Below, in pieces: positions 35,637 to 44,200 of a stretch of 64,000 nucleotides of DNA. The notes below the pieces were generated by a model. The model did no database searches. It was not told the DNA's origin and saw only the letters and a program-made list of their open reading frames with translations. Position 1 is the first letter of the stretch; each line of letters begins with the position of its first letter. The position numbers and the translations under genes are program-made. Origin of the DNA: Salinicola salarius (lineage in GTDB: Bacteria > Pseudomonadota > Gammaproteobacteria > Pseudomonadales > Halomonadaceae). The stretch covers positions 1-64,000 of the forward strand of contig NZ_PZJT01000008.1 in the NCBI RefSeq assembly GCF_003206135.1. The letters are read 5' to 3'.

Positions 35637-36038
35637 ATGTGGTTGTCCGTATTGTCGATCGGGGCCGGCGCCGCGATCGGTGCGAATCTGCGATGGCTGT
35701 TGGGTGTCTGGCTCAACGCCCTGTTTCCGGCGATTCCGCCCGGGACGCTGGTGGCGAACCTGCTGGGGGCGTGGCTGATCGGTATCGGCGTCGCGTTCTT
35801 CGCGCATCTTCCCTCCCTGTCGCCGGAACTCCGCCTGTTCGTGATCACCGGCTTCCTGGGCGCGCTGACCACGTTCTCCACCTTCTCGGCCGAGATGTTC
35901 GGCAATATCCAGGCGGAGCGTTACGGCATGGCGTTGATGGGGATCGGCATTCACGTGTTGGGGTCGCTCGCCATGACCGGGCTGGGCTTTCTGACCTTCA
36001 GCGTCATTCAGAACGTACTGGGAGGATCGCAGCAATGA
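35637..36038 (+). CDS. crcB: fluoride efflux channel CrcB/Fluc
   Basis: A 133-residue four-helix membrane protein that exports fluoride as a dual-topology dimer. Seen: GAAIGANLRWLLGVWLN, GTLVANLLGAWLIGIG with the family Asn, and FVITGFLGALTTFSTFSAEM, which carries the Phe box and sodium-site region. It sits about 100 bases after a fluoride riboswitch and overlaps the DUF190 gene by four bases. Confidence 0.96.
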   Translation: MWLSVLSIGAGAAIGANLRWLLGVWLNALFPAIPPGTLVANLLGAWLIGIGVAFFAHLPSLSPELRLFVITGFLGALTTFSTFSAEMFGNIQAERYGMALMGIGIHVLGSLAMTGLGFLTFSVIQNVLGGSQQ

Positions 36039-36382
36039 ATCGTCTGAAAAGCGGCTACGAGGTGATATTCATCGTGCCCGAGTCTCGTCGTCACGAGGGG
36101 AAGCGGGTCTACGACTGGGTCACCGAGACGGCGAAAAGCCTGGATATCAACCGGATGACCAGGCGCAGCGATGTCGAGGGAACCGGGGAGGACGGCAAGC
36201 TGCACTCTGCCCATTTCTTCGATCTGGCGGATCAGCCCGTCGAGCTGATGTACGCGATGGACGAGGAAAAGGCGGAACGCTTCGTCGCCGCCGTCGAGGA
36301 GACCGGCGCCCCGGTCTTCTGTATCTGCCGGCCCGTCTACTTCGGCCAGTTGAACGATAAGTCGAACGACAGCAACGGCTGA
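36035..36382 (+). CDS. DUF190 domain protein linked to crcB
   Basis: A 115-residue soluble protein of the DUF190 family, often encoded next to crcB and with a PII-like ferredoxin fold. Seen: GYEVIFIVPESRRHEGKRVY, and an ending with CICRPVYFGQL. Its role in fluoride resistance is unproven. A GC stem without a U-tract (AGTGGCTCC/GGAGCCACT, 36396-36417) follows. Confidence 0.82.
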   Translation: MNRLKSGYEVIFIVPESRRHEGKRVYDWVTETAKSLDINRMTRRSDVEGTGEDGKLHSAHFFDLADQPVELMYAMDEEKAERFVAAVEETGAPVFCICRPVYFGQLNDKSNDSNG

Positions 36383-36457
36383 ATCCGATGCAGCGAGTGG
36401 CTCCCGAAGGAGCCACTACCGTTCGGCATCCCTCCGGCGGCTTTGCCGTATTCTGAC

Positions 36458-36477
36458 ATGTCCTATATTCTGGACAT
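36458..36477. promoter_or_regulatory. ArsR-type operator over the arsR1 start
   Basis: ATGTCC (36458-36463), 8 bases and GGACAT (36472-36477) form an inverted repeat ending directly at the arsR1 ATG. It leaves no room for a normal ribosome site, so the mRNA may be leaderless or start just upstream. Confidence 0.6.
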
Positions 36478-36828
36478 ATGGAAACTACCGCTATCATTGC
36501 CAGTTTTGCCGCCTTGTCCCAGCAGACGCGCCTCGAGGCATTTCGGCTGCTCGTCCGCCATGAGCCCGAGGGGCTTCCGGCTGGCGAGATCGCGCGTCAG
36601 CTCTCGGTGCCCCACAACACGATGTCGGCCCATCTCTCGGTGCTGGCGCGGGCCGGTTGGGTCGTCTCGCGACGCCAGAGCCGTTCGATCATCTATCGCG
36701 CCGATCTCTCGCACATGAAGGAGACGATCCAGTTCCTGGTGCGCGACTGCTGTGCCGGGCGTCCGGAGGTCTGCGAGCCGCTGATGGACGCGCTGGGGCA
36801 ATGCCACCCCGAAAGCAAGGAGACATGA
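36478..36828 (+). CDS. arsR: ArsR family arsenic-responsive repressor
   Basis: A 116-residue winged-helix regulator. Seen: FAALSQQTRLEAFRLLVRH, recognition helix VPHNTMSAHLSVLARAGWV, and a C-terminal Cys group DCCAGRPEVC that can bind As(III), as in ArsR proteins with C-terminal sensing cysteines rather than the ELCVC helix site. It heads arsR-arsC-arsH-arsB and probably represses itself through the overlapping palindrome. Confidence 0.88.
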   Translation: METTAIIASFAALSQQTRLEAFRLLVRHEPEGLPAGEIARQLSVPHNTMSAHLSVLARAGWVVSRRQSRSIIYRADLSHMKETIQFLVRDCCAGRPEVCEPLMDALGQCHPESKET

Positions 36829-36835
36829 GATCGTC

Positions 36836-37249
36836 ATGAAGCCGTTGATCTACCACAACCCCGACTGCGGCACGTCCCGCAACACGCTGGCGATGATCGA
36901 GGCCTCCGGCGAGACGCCGGACGTGATCGAATACCTGAAGACGCCGCCCACCCGCGAGCGGCTGGTCGAACTGATCTCGATGATGGGCATCACGCCGCGA
37001 GAACTGCTGCGCCGCAAGGGAACGCCGTTCGAGGAGCTTGGCCTCGACGATCCGGCCCTGAGCGATGACCGGTTGATCGACGCGATGATGGTGCACCCGA
37101 TCCTGATCAATCGCCCGATCGTGGTCACCGACAAGGGCGCCCGGCTGTGCCGGCCTTCGGAGCGCGTGCTGGGGCTGCTGGCCAACCCGGTCGCCACGTT
37201 CACCAAGGAAGACGGCGACGTCGTGCGTGCCGAGGGAGCGGGCAAATGA
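36836..37249 (+). CDS. arsC: arsenate reductase, glutaredoxin-linked ArsC
   Basis: A 137-residue thioredoxin-fold arsenate reductase. Seen: [18 protein letters not shown] with the catalytic Cys near residue 11, [14 protein letters not shown] and [12 protein letters not shown] with the conserved Arg residues. It reduces As(V) to As(III) with glutathione/glutaredoxin. Overlaps arsH by four bases. Confidence 0.95.
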   Translation: MKPLIYHNPDCGTSRNTLAMIEASGETPDVIEYLKTPPTRERLVELISMMGITPRELLRRKGTPFEELGLDDPALSDDRLIDAMMVHPILINRPIVVTDKGARLCRPSERVLGLLANPVATFTKEDGDVVRAEGAGK

Positions 37250-38004
37250 TCGGCAGAGAAAGGAGTGGCGGCGAGGTGGACGAGTCCGTTGATTTCGACG
37301 ACCTGCCCAATATCGATCCGGCGAAATTGCAGCCGATCGATATCGAGGCGCTGGTCGGTAGCGATGCGCCGCGTCATCCGCCAAAGATTCTGGTGCTCTA
37401 CGGTTCGCTGCGCGAGCGCTCCTTCTCGCGGCTGGCCTCCGAGGAGGCCGGCCGGCTGCTGCGCTGGTACGGCTGCGAGGTGCGAACCTTCAATCCTTCG
37501 GGCCTGCCGCTGCCGGACGATGCCGAGGCGGAGCATCCCAAGGTGCAGGAACTGCGCGAACTCGCCGAATGGTCCGACGGCATGCTGTGGGTCAGCCCGG
37601 AGCGCCACGGTGCCATGACCGGCATCATGAAGGCGCAGATCGACTGGATTCCGCTGTCGCTGGGCGGCGTTCGCCCCACCCAGGGCAAGACGCTGGCGGT
37701 GATGGAAGTCTCCGGCGGCAGCCAGAGCTTCAACGCCGTCAACCAGCTGCGGATCCTGGGGCGCTGGATGCGGATGATCACCATCCCCAACCAGTCCTCC
37801 GTGCCCAAGGCGTTCAACGAGTTCGACGAGGCCGGCCGCATGAAGCCGTCGCCGCTCTACATGCGCATCGTCGATGTCTGCGAGGAGCTCGTGAAGTTCA
37901 CCTGGCTGACGCGGGGCCGCTCGGCCTATCTCACCGATCGCTATTCCGAGCGGGTCGAGAGTGCCGAAGAGCTCTCTCGCCGCGTCAATCAAAGCACTCA
38001 CTGA
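37246..38004 (+). CDS. arsH: ArsH NADPH-dependent FMN reductase / organoarsenical oxidase
   Basis: A 252-residue flavodoxin-like protein. Seen: [20 protein letters not shown] (FMN phosphate loop), [20 protein letters not shown] and [16 protein letters not shown]. ArsH oxidises trivalent organoarsenicals and reduces redox dyes. N-terminal 35 residues are a variable extension. It is coupled to arsC and followed 15 bases later by arsB. Confidence 0.94.
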   Translation: MIGRERSGGEVDESVDFDDLPNIDPAKLQPIDIEALVGSDAPRHPPKILVLYGSLRERSFSRLASEEAGRLLRWYGCEVRTFNPSGLPLPDDAEAEHPKVQELRELAEWSDGMLWVSPERHGAMTGIMKAQIDWIPLSLGGVRPTQGKTLAVMEVSGGSQSFNAVNQLRILGRWMRMITIPNQSSVPKAFNEFDEAGRMKPSPLYMRIVDVCEELVKFTWLTRGRSAYLTDRYSERVESAEELSRRVNQSTH

Positions 38005-38019
38005 ACTCAAGGTCATTCG

Positions 38020-39330
38020 ATGCTGGCACTGGCTATTTTCGTCGTCACCCTGATCCTGGTGATCTGGCAGCCCAAGGGGCTGGGCATCGGCTGGAGCGCG
38101 CTCGGCGGCGCGCTGGTGGCGCTGCTCGCAGGCGTGGTGCAGCTGTCCGACGTCGGCGTGGTATGGGATATCGTCTGGGACGCGACGTTCACCTTCGTCG
38201 CGCTGATCGTCATCTCGCTGATCCTCGACGAGGCCGGATTCTTCGCCTGGGCGGCGCTGCACGTGGCGCGCTGGGGCAACGGCCGGGGGCATCTGCTGTT
38301 TCCGCTGGTCGTGGTGCTCGGCGCGGTCATCGCGGCGTTCTTCGCCAACGACGGCGCGGCACTGCTGCTGACGCCGATCGTGATCGCGATCCTGCTGCGG
38401 CTGGACTTCTCGCCGCCGGCGGCGCTGGCGTTCATCATCGCCACCGGCTTCGTCGCCGACACCACCAGCCTGCCGCTGGTGATCTCCAACCTGGTCAATA
38501 TCGTCAGCGCCAACTACTTCGATATCGGCTTCGACCGCTACGCGGCGGTCATGGTGCCGGTCAATCTGGTGTCGCTGGCGGCGACGCTGGCCGTGCTCTG
38601 GATCGCCTTCGGCCGGCGGATTCCCAAGCGCTATTCGGTCGAGGAGCTAGACGCGCCGCGCTCGGCGATCAAGGATCCGCTGATCTTCCGGGCCGCTTTT
38701 CCGCTGCTGGCGGTGCTGCTCGTCGCCTATTTCGTCACCGCGCCGCTGGGCATTCCCATCGCCTTCGTGACCGGCGCGGCGGCGATTCTGCTGATGGCGA
38801 TCGCCGGTCGCTGGTGGCAGGGCGGCAAGGGGGCCGCCGTCTCGGTGACTGCGGCGCTCAAGGGCGCGCCGTGGCAGATCGTGCTGTTCTCGATCGGTAT
38901 GTACCTGGTGGTCTACGGGCTGGGCAACGCCGGCCTGACCGATTACGGCGCCCGGGCGCTGCAGTGGCTGGCCGGGCAGGGCGACTTCGTCGCTACCATC
39001 GGCACCGGGTTCCTCTCCGCCATCGTCGCATCAATCATGAACAATCTGCCGTCGACGCTGGTGGGGGCGCTGGCGATCGATCAGGCGCAGGTGCCGGCGG
39101 TCACCCAGGAACTGATGGTCTACGCCAACGTGATCGGCAACGACCTGGGGCCGAAGTTCACCCCCATCGGCAGCCTGGCGACGCTGTTGTGGCTGCACGT
39201 GCTGGCCGGCAAGGGCTACAGGATCGGCTGGGGGCAATACATGAAGGTCGGCCTGCTGATCACTCCGCCTGTGTTGCTGGCGACCCTGGTGGCGCTGGCG
39301 CTGTGGCTGCCTGCCCTGCCGGCGGCCTGA
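38020..39330 (+). CDS. arsB: arsenite efflux transporter ArsB
   Basis: A 436-residue polytopic membrane protein with about 12 helices. Seen: LVIWQPKGLGIGWSALGGAL, FFANDGAALLLTPIVIAIL, TTSLPLVISNLVNIVSANYF and FTPIGSLATLLWLHVL, the ArsB/NhaD pattern. Context (arsR, arsC, arsH) supports As(III)/Sb(III) extrusion. Downstream, a 17-base imperfect direct repeat (CCCACGAGCGCCAGCAG type, about 39343-39376) precedes the FMN reductase gene. Confidence 0.93.
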   Translation: MLALAIFVVTLILVIWQPKGLGIGWSALGGALVALLAGVVQLSDVGVVWDIVWDATFTFVALIVISLILDEAGFFAWAALHVARWGNGRGHLLFPLVVVLGAVIAAFFANDGAALLLTPIVIAILLRLDFSPPAALAFIIATGFVADTTSLPLVISNLVNIVSANYFDIGFDRYAAVMVPVNLVSLAATLAVLWIAFGRRIPKRYSVEELDAPRSAIKDPLIFRAAFPLLAVLLVAYFVTAPLGIPIAFVTGAAAILLMAIAGRWWQGGKGAAVSVTAALKGAPWQIVLFSIGMYLVVYGLGNAGLTDYGARALQWLAGQGDFVATIGTGFLSAIVASIMNNLPSTLVGALAIDQAQVPAVTQELMVYANVIGNDLGPKFTPIGSLATLLWLHVLAGKGYRIGWGQYMKVGLLITPPVLLATLVALALWLPALPAA

Positions 39331-39410
39331 GCTCGGCAATCCCACGAGCGCCAGCAGCCCACGAGCGCCGGCAGCCGTACGAGAACCGACAACCGGTCGA
39401 GAGGCACTGC

Positions 39411-40073
39411 ATGAACATTCTGGTATTTCTGGGCTCGACGAGACAGAGCCAGCCACCGAAACCGCCGCGCCTGGGAAGCCGGGTGGCGGCGGCGCTGGTT
39501 GCACACTTCCGGGAATCGTATCCGGACGACGAGATCGAGCTGATCGATCCGCTGGATTACGACCTCGGCGAGGTGTTCAAGCCGCACTTCGCCTACGCTT
39601 CCGGCCGGGCGCCCGAGCCGCTGGACGCGCTGGCCGACAGGATCCGCGAGGCCGGCGCCTACGTGATGGTGAGCCCCGAATACAATCACAGCCTCAGCCC
39701 GGCGCTGGCGCACCTGCTCAACCACTTCGGCAGTTCACGCTACGCTTACAAGCCGAGCCTGATCGTGACCTACTCGGCGGGGCAGTGGGGCGGCGTCCGT
39801 GCCGCCGTGGGCATGCGTACCTTCCTTTCCGAGCTGGGCTGCCTGCCGGTGTCGGCGATGGTCCACGTGCCGCACGCGGCGGAAGTGCTGGATGACGAAG
39901 GGCGGTATCGCGACGACGAGGGCGCCGAGCGCTGGCGGACCTACCTGCAGCGCGGCTCCACCCAACTGCGCTGGTGGGCCGAGGCCGCTCGCAGGCAGTG
40001 CGAGGAGGCCGATCCGCACACGCTGATCGGCGATTTCACCCGCGAGCCCCGGCAGCGCGACGCGCCCGGCTGA
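39411..40073 (+). CDS. NADPH-dependent FMN reductase family protein
   Basis: A 220-residue flavodoxin-fold oxidoreductase. Seen: MNILVFLGSTRQSQPPKPPR (FMN loop), YVMVSPEYNHSLSPALAHLLNHFG and YSAGQWGGVRAAVGMRTFLSE. It ends the first arsenic cassette and may work with ArsH or in flavin supply; the exact substrate is unknown. The frame is open far upstream but that part is out of frame with arsB and not real. Confidence 0.85.
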   Translation: MNILVFLGSTRQSQPPKPPRLGSRVAAALVAHFRESYPDDEIELIDPLDYDLGEVFKPHFAYASGRAPEPLDALADRIREAGAYVMVSPEYNHSLSPALAHLLNHFGSSRYAYKPSLIVTYSAGQWGGVRAAVGMRTFLSELGCLPVSAMVHVPHAAEVLDDEGRYRDDEGAERWRTYLQRGSTQLRWWAEAARRQCEEADPHTLIGDFTREPRQRDAPG

Positions 40074-40146
40074 GTCGACGAAATCCCGACAGACTCGACA
40101 GCGCGCCCCAGCGGGAGCGGTCATGATTCCCGCCTTGCGTTGCCGT

Positions 40147-41394
40147 TCAGTGAATCGGCTCGGCGTCGTCCGACTCGGTCGACTCCGCGGGCAGGCCCAG
40201 GGCGATGACGGCGCTCGCCAGTACCAGGCCGGCAGAAACCCAGAGACAGGCCTGGAGTCCGTACGCCTGATACAGCCAGCCGGAGAGCACCGTGCCGATC
40301 AGTCGGCCCATGGCATTGGCCATGTAGTAGAAGCCCACGTCCATCGACACGCCTTCGGCGCGTGCGAAGCGCACGATCAGATAGCTGTGCCAGCTGGAGT
40401 TGATGGCGAACACCACGCCGAACAGCAGCAGTCCGGCCACCAGCCAGAAGATGTCGGCCTCGAGCGGCAGCAATGCCAGCAGGGCAGGCAGCGAGGCCAG
40501 TGCGAGCGCCCAGCCGGCGGTGATACCCCTGGCACCCCCTTGCACGAGCCGGGTGATCTTCGGCGCCTGTGTCTGCACGCCGCCATAGCCGACCACCCAA
40601 CCGGCGAGCATGGCGCCGACGGCCCAGTAGCCCCAGCCATGCTGATCGTAGAGATACACCGGCAGCGCCACCACGAACCAGACGTCACGGGACGCGAACA
40701 GGCACAGCCTGGCCGCGGAAAGCACGTTCACCGCCCGGGAGGTGGAAAAGACCTCGCGAAACCTGGGTTTGGATTTCGTCCTGCCCAGGTCGGCGCGCAG
40801 CCGCCACAGCGAGAGCAGCAACACCCCGGCCAGCATCGCCAGCATCAGCGCGATGGCGCCCTGGAAACCGATCAGCGTCAGTAGCAGGCCGCCCAGGAAG
40901 AAGCCGATGCCCTTGAGGGCGTTCTTCGAGCCGGTCAGCAGCGCTATCCAGCGGTAAAGGGCGCTTTGCGCCGACTGGCTGTTGCTGGGCACCAGCACTT
41001 TGACCGCGCTCTTGGCGCTCATCTTGTTGAGATCCTTGGCGATCCCGGAGAGCGCCTGGGCGGCCATCACCCACACCACGGTCAACATCGACGAGGGCAC
41101 CAGCAGCATGCCCAGGGCGACGATCTGCAGGCCGAGGCCCACGTTCATCGTCCGGTTGAGCCCGAGCCTGGCACCGAGCCAGCCGCCGACGAAATTGGTC
41201 GCGACGCCGAAGGCCTCGTAGAAGAGAAACAGCATCGCCACGTCGAGCGGCGAGTAGCCGAGCTGGTGGAAATGCAGCACCACCAGCATGCGCAGTGCGC
41301 CGTCGGTCAACGTGAACGCCCAGTAGTTGCCGGTCACCAGCAGATACTGGCGGACTTCGAAGGGTAGCGATCTCAGCCGCTCGACAGATGACAT
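40147..41394 (-). CDS. arsJ: organoarsenical efflux MFS transporter ArsJ
   Basis: A 415-residue major facilitator. ArsJ exports 1-arseno-3-phosphoglycerate made by GAPDH from arsenate. Seen: NYWAFTLTDGALRMLVVLHFHQLG, FVGGWLGARLGLNRTMN, GIAKDLNKMSAKSAVKVL and SSWHSYLIVRFARAEGVSMDVGFYYMANAMGR, which fit ArsJ. Adjacent gapdh, arsR2 and arsC2 in one orientation confirm the assignment. It is convergent with the first arsenic cassette. Confidence 0.92.
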   Translation of the reverse strand: MSSVERLRSLPFEVRQYLLVTGNYWAFTLTDGALRMLVVLHFHQLGYSPLDVAMLFLFYEAFGVATNFVGGWLGARLGLNRTMNVGLGLQIVALGMLLVPSSMLTVVWVMAAQALSGIAKDLNKMSAKSAVKVLVPSNSQSAQSALYRWIALLTGSKNALKGIGFFLGGLLLTLIGFQGAIALMLAMLAGVLLLSLWRLRADLGRTKSKPRFREVFSTSRAVNVLSAARLCLFASRDVWFVVALPVYLYDQHGWGYWAVGAMLAGWVVGYGGVQTQAPKITRLVQGGARGITAGWALALASLPALLALLPLEADIFWLVAGLLLFGVVFAINSSWHSYLIVRFARAEGVSMDVGFYYMANAMGRLIGTVLSGWLYQAYGLQACLWVSAGLVLASAVIALGLPAESTESDDAEPIH

Positions 41395-41406
41395 GATCGA
41401 CCTCGT

Positions 41407-42423
41407 CTACGCTCGCCCGACCTTGAGCGCCAGCTCGACGGTGCGGTTGGTGTAGCCCCACTCGTTGTCGTACCAGGCGTAGATCTTCACCTGGCTGCCG
41501 TCGACCACCAGGGTCGAAAGCGCATCGACGATGGCGCTGCGCGGGTCCGTGCGGTAGTCCACCGACACCAGCGGGCGGGTCTCGAAGCCCAGAATGCCTG
41601 CCAGTGCGCCCGTCGAGGCGTCTCTCAGCGCATCGTTCACTGCTTCGGCCGTGGTCTCGCGTTCCACCTCGAACACCATGTCGGTGAGCGAAGCATTGGC
41701 CAGCGGCACGCGAACGGCATGGCCGTTGAGCTTGCCCGTCAGCTCGGGAAAGATCTCGGTGATCGCCTTGGCGGACCCGGTCGTGGTGGGGATCAGGCTC
41801 ATGCCGCTGGCCCGGGCGCGACGCAGGTCCTTGTGCGGGCTGTCGAGAATCGACTGGGTGTTGGTGATGTCGTGGATCGTGGTCATCGAGCCGTGGTGAA
41901 TGCCGAACGTCTCGTGAATCACCTTGACCACTGGCGCCATGCAGTTGGTGGTGCAGCTCGCGGCGGTAACGATGCGATGCTGGCCGGGGTCGTATTGATG
42001 GTCGTTGACGCCCATGACCACGTTGAGCACGCCCTCTGCCTTGACCGGCGCCGTGACCACGACCCGTCCGACGCCTTGGTCGAGATAGGCCTTCAGCTTG
42101 TCGGGGCTCTTCATGACGCCGGATGCCTCGATCACGACGTCGCACTGCGACCAGTCGCTGTCCGCGAGTTCGCGATGGCTGCTGAACGGGATCTCGACGC
42201 CATCCACCGTGATCGACCGCTCGCCGGCCGCGATGCCGCTGCCCGGGGACCAGTGTCCATGCACGGAGTCGAACTCGAGCAGGTGGGCGAAGGTTTCCGC
42301 CGTTCCCGCCGGGTCGTTGATCCGCACGATCTCCAGCGTCTCCACCGCGCGGCGATCCCACAGGCTGCGCAGGGCGAGGCGCCCGATTCTACCGAGGCCG
42401 TTGATCCCGATTCGAAGAGACAT
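41407..42423 (-). CDS. arsenic-linked glyceraldehyde-3-phosphate dehydrogenase
   Basis: A 338-residue GAPDH. Seen: NAD motif [15 protein letters not shown], catalytic [15 protein letters not shown], and [17 protein letters not shown]. In ars operons this enzyme uses arsenate with glyceraldehyde-3-phosphate to make 1-arseno-3-phosphoglycerate, which ArsJ exports. It is 12 bases upstream of arsJ on the same strand. The 80-base gap to arsR2 contains 14-bp tandem repeats. Confidence 0.93.
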   Translation of the reverse strand: MSLRIGINGLGRIGRLALRSLWDRRAVETLEIVRINDPAGTAETFAHLLEFDSVHGHWSPGSGIAAGERSITVDGVEIPFSSHRELADSDWSQCDVVIEASGVMKSPDKLKAYLDQGVGRVVVTAPVKAEGVLNVVMGVNDHQYDPGQHRIVTAASCTTNCMAPVVKVIHETFGIHHGSMTTIHDITNTQSILDSPHKDLRRARASGMSLIPTTTGSAKAITEIFPELTGKLNGHAVRVPLANASLTDMVFEVERETTAEAVNDALRDASTGALAGILGFETRPLVSVDYRTDPRSAIVDALSTLVVDGSQVKIYAWYDNEWGYTNRTVELALKVGRA

Positions 42424-42462
42424 GGCAACTCCTTTGGCAAGGTTCGGTTGAGCGTGTTCGAT

Positions 42463-42511
42463 TGGCCGTATGCCACTAACCGTATTTCATTAACCGTATT
42501 TCATTAACAGT
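42463..42511. repeat. 14-bp tandem repeat between arsR2 and the GAPDH gene
   Basis: Unit TAACCGTATTTCAT at 42477-42490 and 42491-42504, flanked by a degenerate copy on the left (TGGCCGTATGCCAC) and TAACAGTG on the right. The array reaches the arsR2 stop codon. Confidence 0.85.
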
Positions 42512-42857
42512 GTTCGGTCTGGCGCGCGGGGCGGTTGCCCATCGCCGCCAGCCGGTCGCGGGCTTCGTCCATCAGCGAGGAGGCGCCCGCGGTCGCTTCG
42601 TCGAGGGTCGCGAGTACCCAGCTCGGCAGACCCGGCATCAAACGATAGTGGACCCACTGCCCGTGGCGCCGATCCTGCAGCAGATCGCACGATCGCAACT
42701 GCGCGAGATGACGCGAGACCTTGGGCTGGGACTCCTGCAGCGCATAGGTCATTTCGCAGACGCAGAGCTCACCCTCGGTGTGGATGAGCAGCGTCAGGGC
42801 GAGACGCGTTTCGTCGCCGAGGCATTTGAAGAGCTGAACGGGAGAGAGTGCGGACAC
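42504..42857 (-). CDS. arsR: ArsR family repressor of the second arsenic cassette
   Basis: A 117-residue winged-helix protein. Seen: FKCLGDETRLALTLLIHTEG, the classic As(III) site GELCVCEMTYAL, and recognition helix QPKVSRHLAQLRSCDLL. This is the ELCVC type, unlike arsR1. GTG start at 42857, preceded by TGAGG. It lies between arsC2 and the GAPDH gene. Confidence 0.93.
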   Translation of the reverse strand: MSALSPVQLFKCLGDETRLALTLLIHTEGELCVCEMTYALQESQPKVSRHLAQLRSCDLLQDRRHGQWVHYRLMPGLPSWVLATLDEATAGASSLMDEARDRLAAMGNRPARQTEHC

Positions 42858-42866
42858 GATCGATCC

Positions 42867-43286
42867 TCAGGGATGGGCTCTGGACTTGACGCCGAGCCAG
42901 AGCTTCAGGCGTGTCTGGATCTCCTGCAGCGTATGCTGGTAGTTCCTGGGATCGTCGTGGAGCCGGGGATCCTGGATGTCCCAGTAGATGAGCTCCCTGG
43001 TGCGGCCTTCCCAGTCGCGGCAGTGCTGCCGGGCTTTCTCGCAGAGAATGATGACGGTATCGAACGTCTGGCCGGCGTAGGTCTCCAGCGACTTGCTCGC
43101 CAGCCCCCGGGTACTGACGTTGATCGACTCCAGCGCCTTCAGCGCGGCACGATGGGGTTCGCTGGGCTCGACACCGGCGCTGAAGGCCTCGAAACGATCT
43201 CCCGCCATGTGCCGGAGCAGGGCTTCGCCCATCAGCGATCTTGCCGAATTGGCATTGCAGAGAAATAGCACACGCTGCTTTTCCAT
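42867..43286 (-). CDS. arsC: arsenate reductase, LMW-phosphatase type ArsC
   Basis: A 139-residue arsenate reductase of the low-molecular-weight tyrosine phosphatase fold, probably thioredoxin-coupled. Seen: LFLCNANSARSLMGEALLRH (C-x5-R phosphate loop), and the relay cysteines in VIILCEKARQHCRDWEG. ATG 43286 follows GAGGA; the longer open frame has no homologous content. It heads arsC2-arsR2-GAPDH-arsJ. Confidence 0.93.
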   Translation of the reverse strand: MEKQRVLFLCNANSARSLMGEALLRHMAGDRFEAFSAGVEPSEPHRAALKALESINVSTRGLASKSLETYAGQTFDTVIILCEKARQHCRDWEGRTRELIYWDIQDPRLHDDPRNYQHTLQEIQTRLKLWLGVKSRAHP

Positions 43287-43515
43287 CAACACGTCCTCAT
43301 ACGTTTTCAATGCTTCTCGGCGCTCGGGTTGGGCGCCGGCTCGTTGCCGAGTCGATTCCTGCCGCCGATGGGAAGATATTGCCATATACGCATATGTGCA
43401 TGTCATTTTCATGACAGCGGATTGGTCAGCAGGAATGTGCGTTACAGAAATAAACACACCAAATGCTATTAGTTAACTCACATAAACTTATCTGATGGAA
43501 TTAGCGCGTACGGTG
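43287..43515. promoter_or_regulatory. divergent control region of arsC2 and sRNA candidate B
   Basis: This stretch should hold the arsC2 promoter on the minus strand (AT-rich ATATACGCATATGTGCATGT near 43381-43400 could be an operator). On the plus strand it holds GTTACA-GAAAT-AAACA (43441-43456), 68 bases before TACGGT (43509), the possible -10 of the sRNA. Confidence 0.45.
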
Positions 43516-43656
43516 TAGGGACAACGTCAGGAAGACGTGGTGCCAAGGATGGAAATTGCAGGAAGCAATATTCACAAGGACGCATGGCAGGATGCCATGG
43601 CAAGTTAGCAAGGAACCGCTACGATCTAACCCCGGCCCCTAGCGGTCGGGGTTTTT
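43516..43656 (+). ncRNA. candidate CsrB/RsmZ-type sRNA B
   Basis: About 140 bases with eight GGA motifs (43519, 43530, 43547, 43551, 43561, 43578, 43590, 43611). Three sit in perfect hairpin loops: ACGTC-AGGAA-GACGT (43524-43538), ATTGC-AGGAA-GCAAT (43555-43569) and CATGGC-AGGAT-GCCATG (43583-43599). It ends in a strong terminator, AACCCCG..CGGGGTT and T5 (43628-43656). This is the architecture of RNAs that sequester CsrA/RsmA/RsmE, controlled in pseudomonads by GacA. No ORF overlaps. Confidence 0.75.
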
Positions 43657-43735
43657 CGTTCGGTGTCGCTGAGTTTTCATTCGATGAAGCGGGTTTCCTG
43701 TCTACTGGTATGCATATCGGCAAGAGGAGATCGTC

Positions 43736-44200
43736 ATGAACGATCTTGTTCAACGACGAGTCGGCGCGACGCTGCTGGCCGCGATCCTGTTGGGCATTGG
43801 CATGATGGCGGCGCTCGACGAGATCGTCTTTCACCAGGTGCTGGCCTGGCACCATTTCGTCGAAACCGATAACTCGGCGCTGGCGCTGGCCTCCGACGGG
43901 CTGCTGCACACGCTGGAGCTGGTGGTGCTGGTCATCGGTGCGGTGCTGATGCTGCGTCTGCACGAGACCGGCCGCCACGCCGCCGGCTATCGCGGCGCGG
44001 GATTCCTGCTGGGGATGGGCGGCTTTCAGCTGTTCGACGGCATCGTCGACCACAAGATACTGGGGCTTCACCAGGTTCGCTACGTCGACAATCTGCTGAT
44101 GTATGACCTCGGCTGGAACCTGGCCGGCCTGCTGCTGCTCGCCATCGGTTACTGGCTGCTGCGCCGGGCCCGGCGGGGTGAGGCGCTGAGCCAGCGGTGA
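43736..44200 (+). CDS. DUF2243 membrane protein
   Basis: A 154-residue, four-helix membrane protein of the DUF2243 family. Seen: MMAALDEIVFHQVLAWHHFV, GLLHTLELVVLVIGAV and GFQLFDGIVDHKILGLHQVR, with repeated His residues near membrane faces that could bind metal or haem. Function unknown. It overlaps the CtaG-like gene by four bases, a pairing seen in other proteobacteria. Confidence 0.85.
   Translation: MNDLVQRRVGATLLAAILLGIGMMAALDEIVFHQVLAWHHFVETDNSALALASDGLLHTLELVVLVIGAVLMLRLHETGRHAAGYRGAGFLLGMGGFQLFDGIVDHKILGLHQVRYVDNLLMYDLGWNLAGLLLLAIGYWLLRRARRGEALSQR

Noticed and set aside
37569..40073. 834-codon open frame overlapping arsH and arsB
   Set aside because: It is out of frame with both arsenic genes and has an Arg/Gly-rich shadow composition. 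Only the last 220 codons (from 39411) are a real flavodoxin-fold protein.
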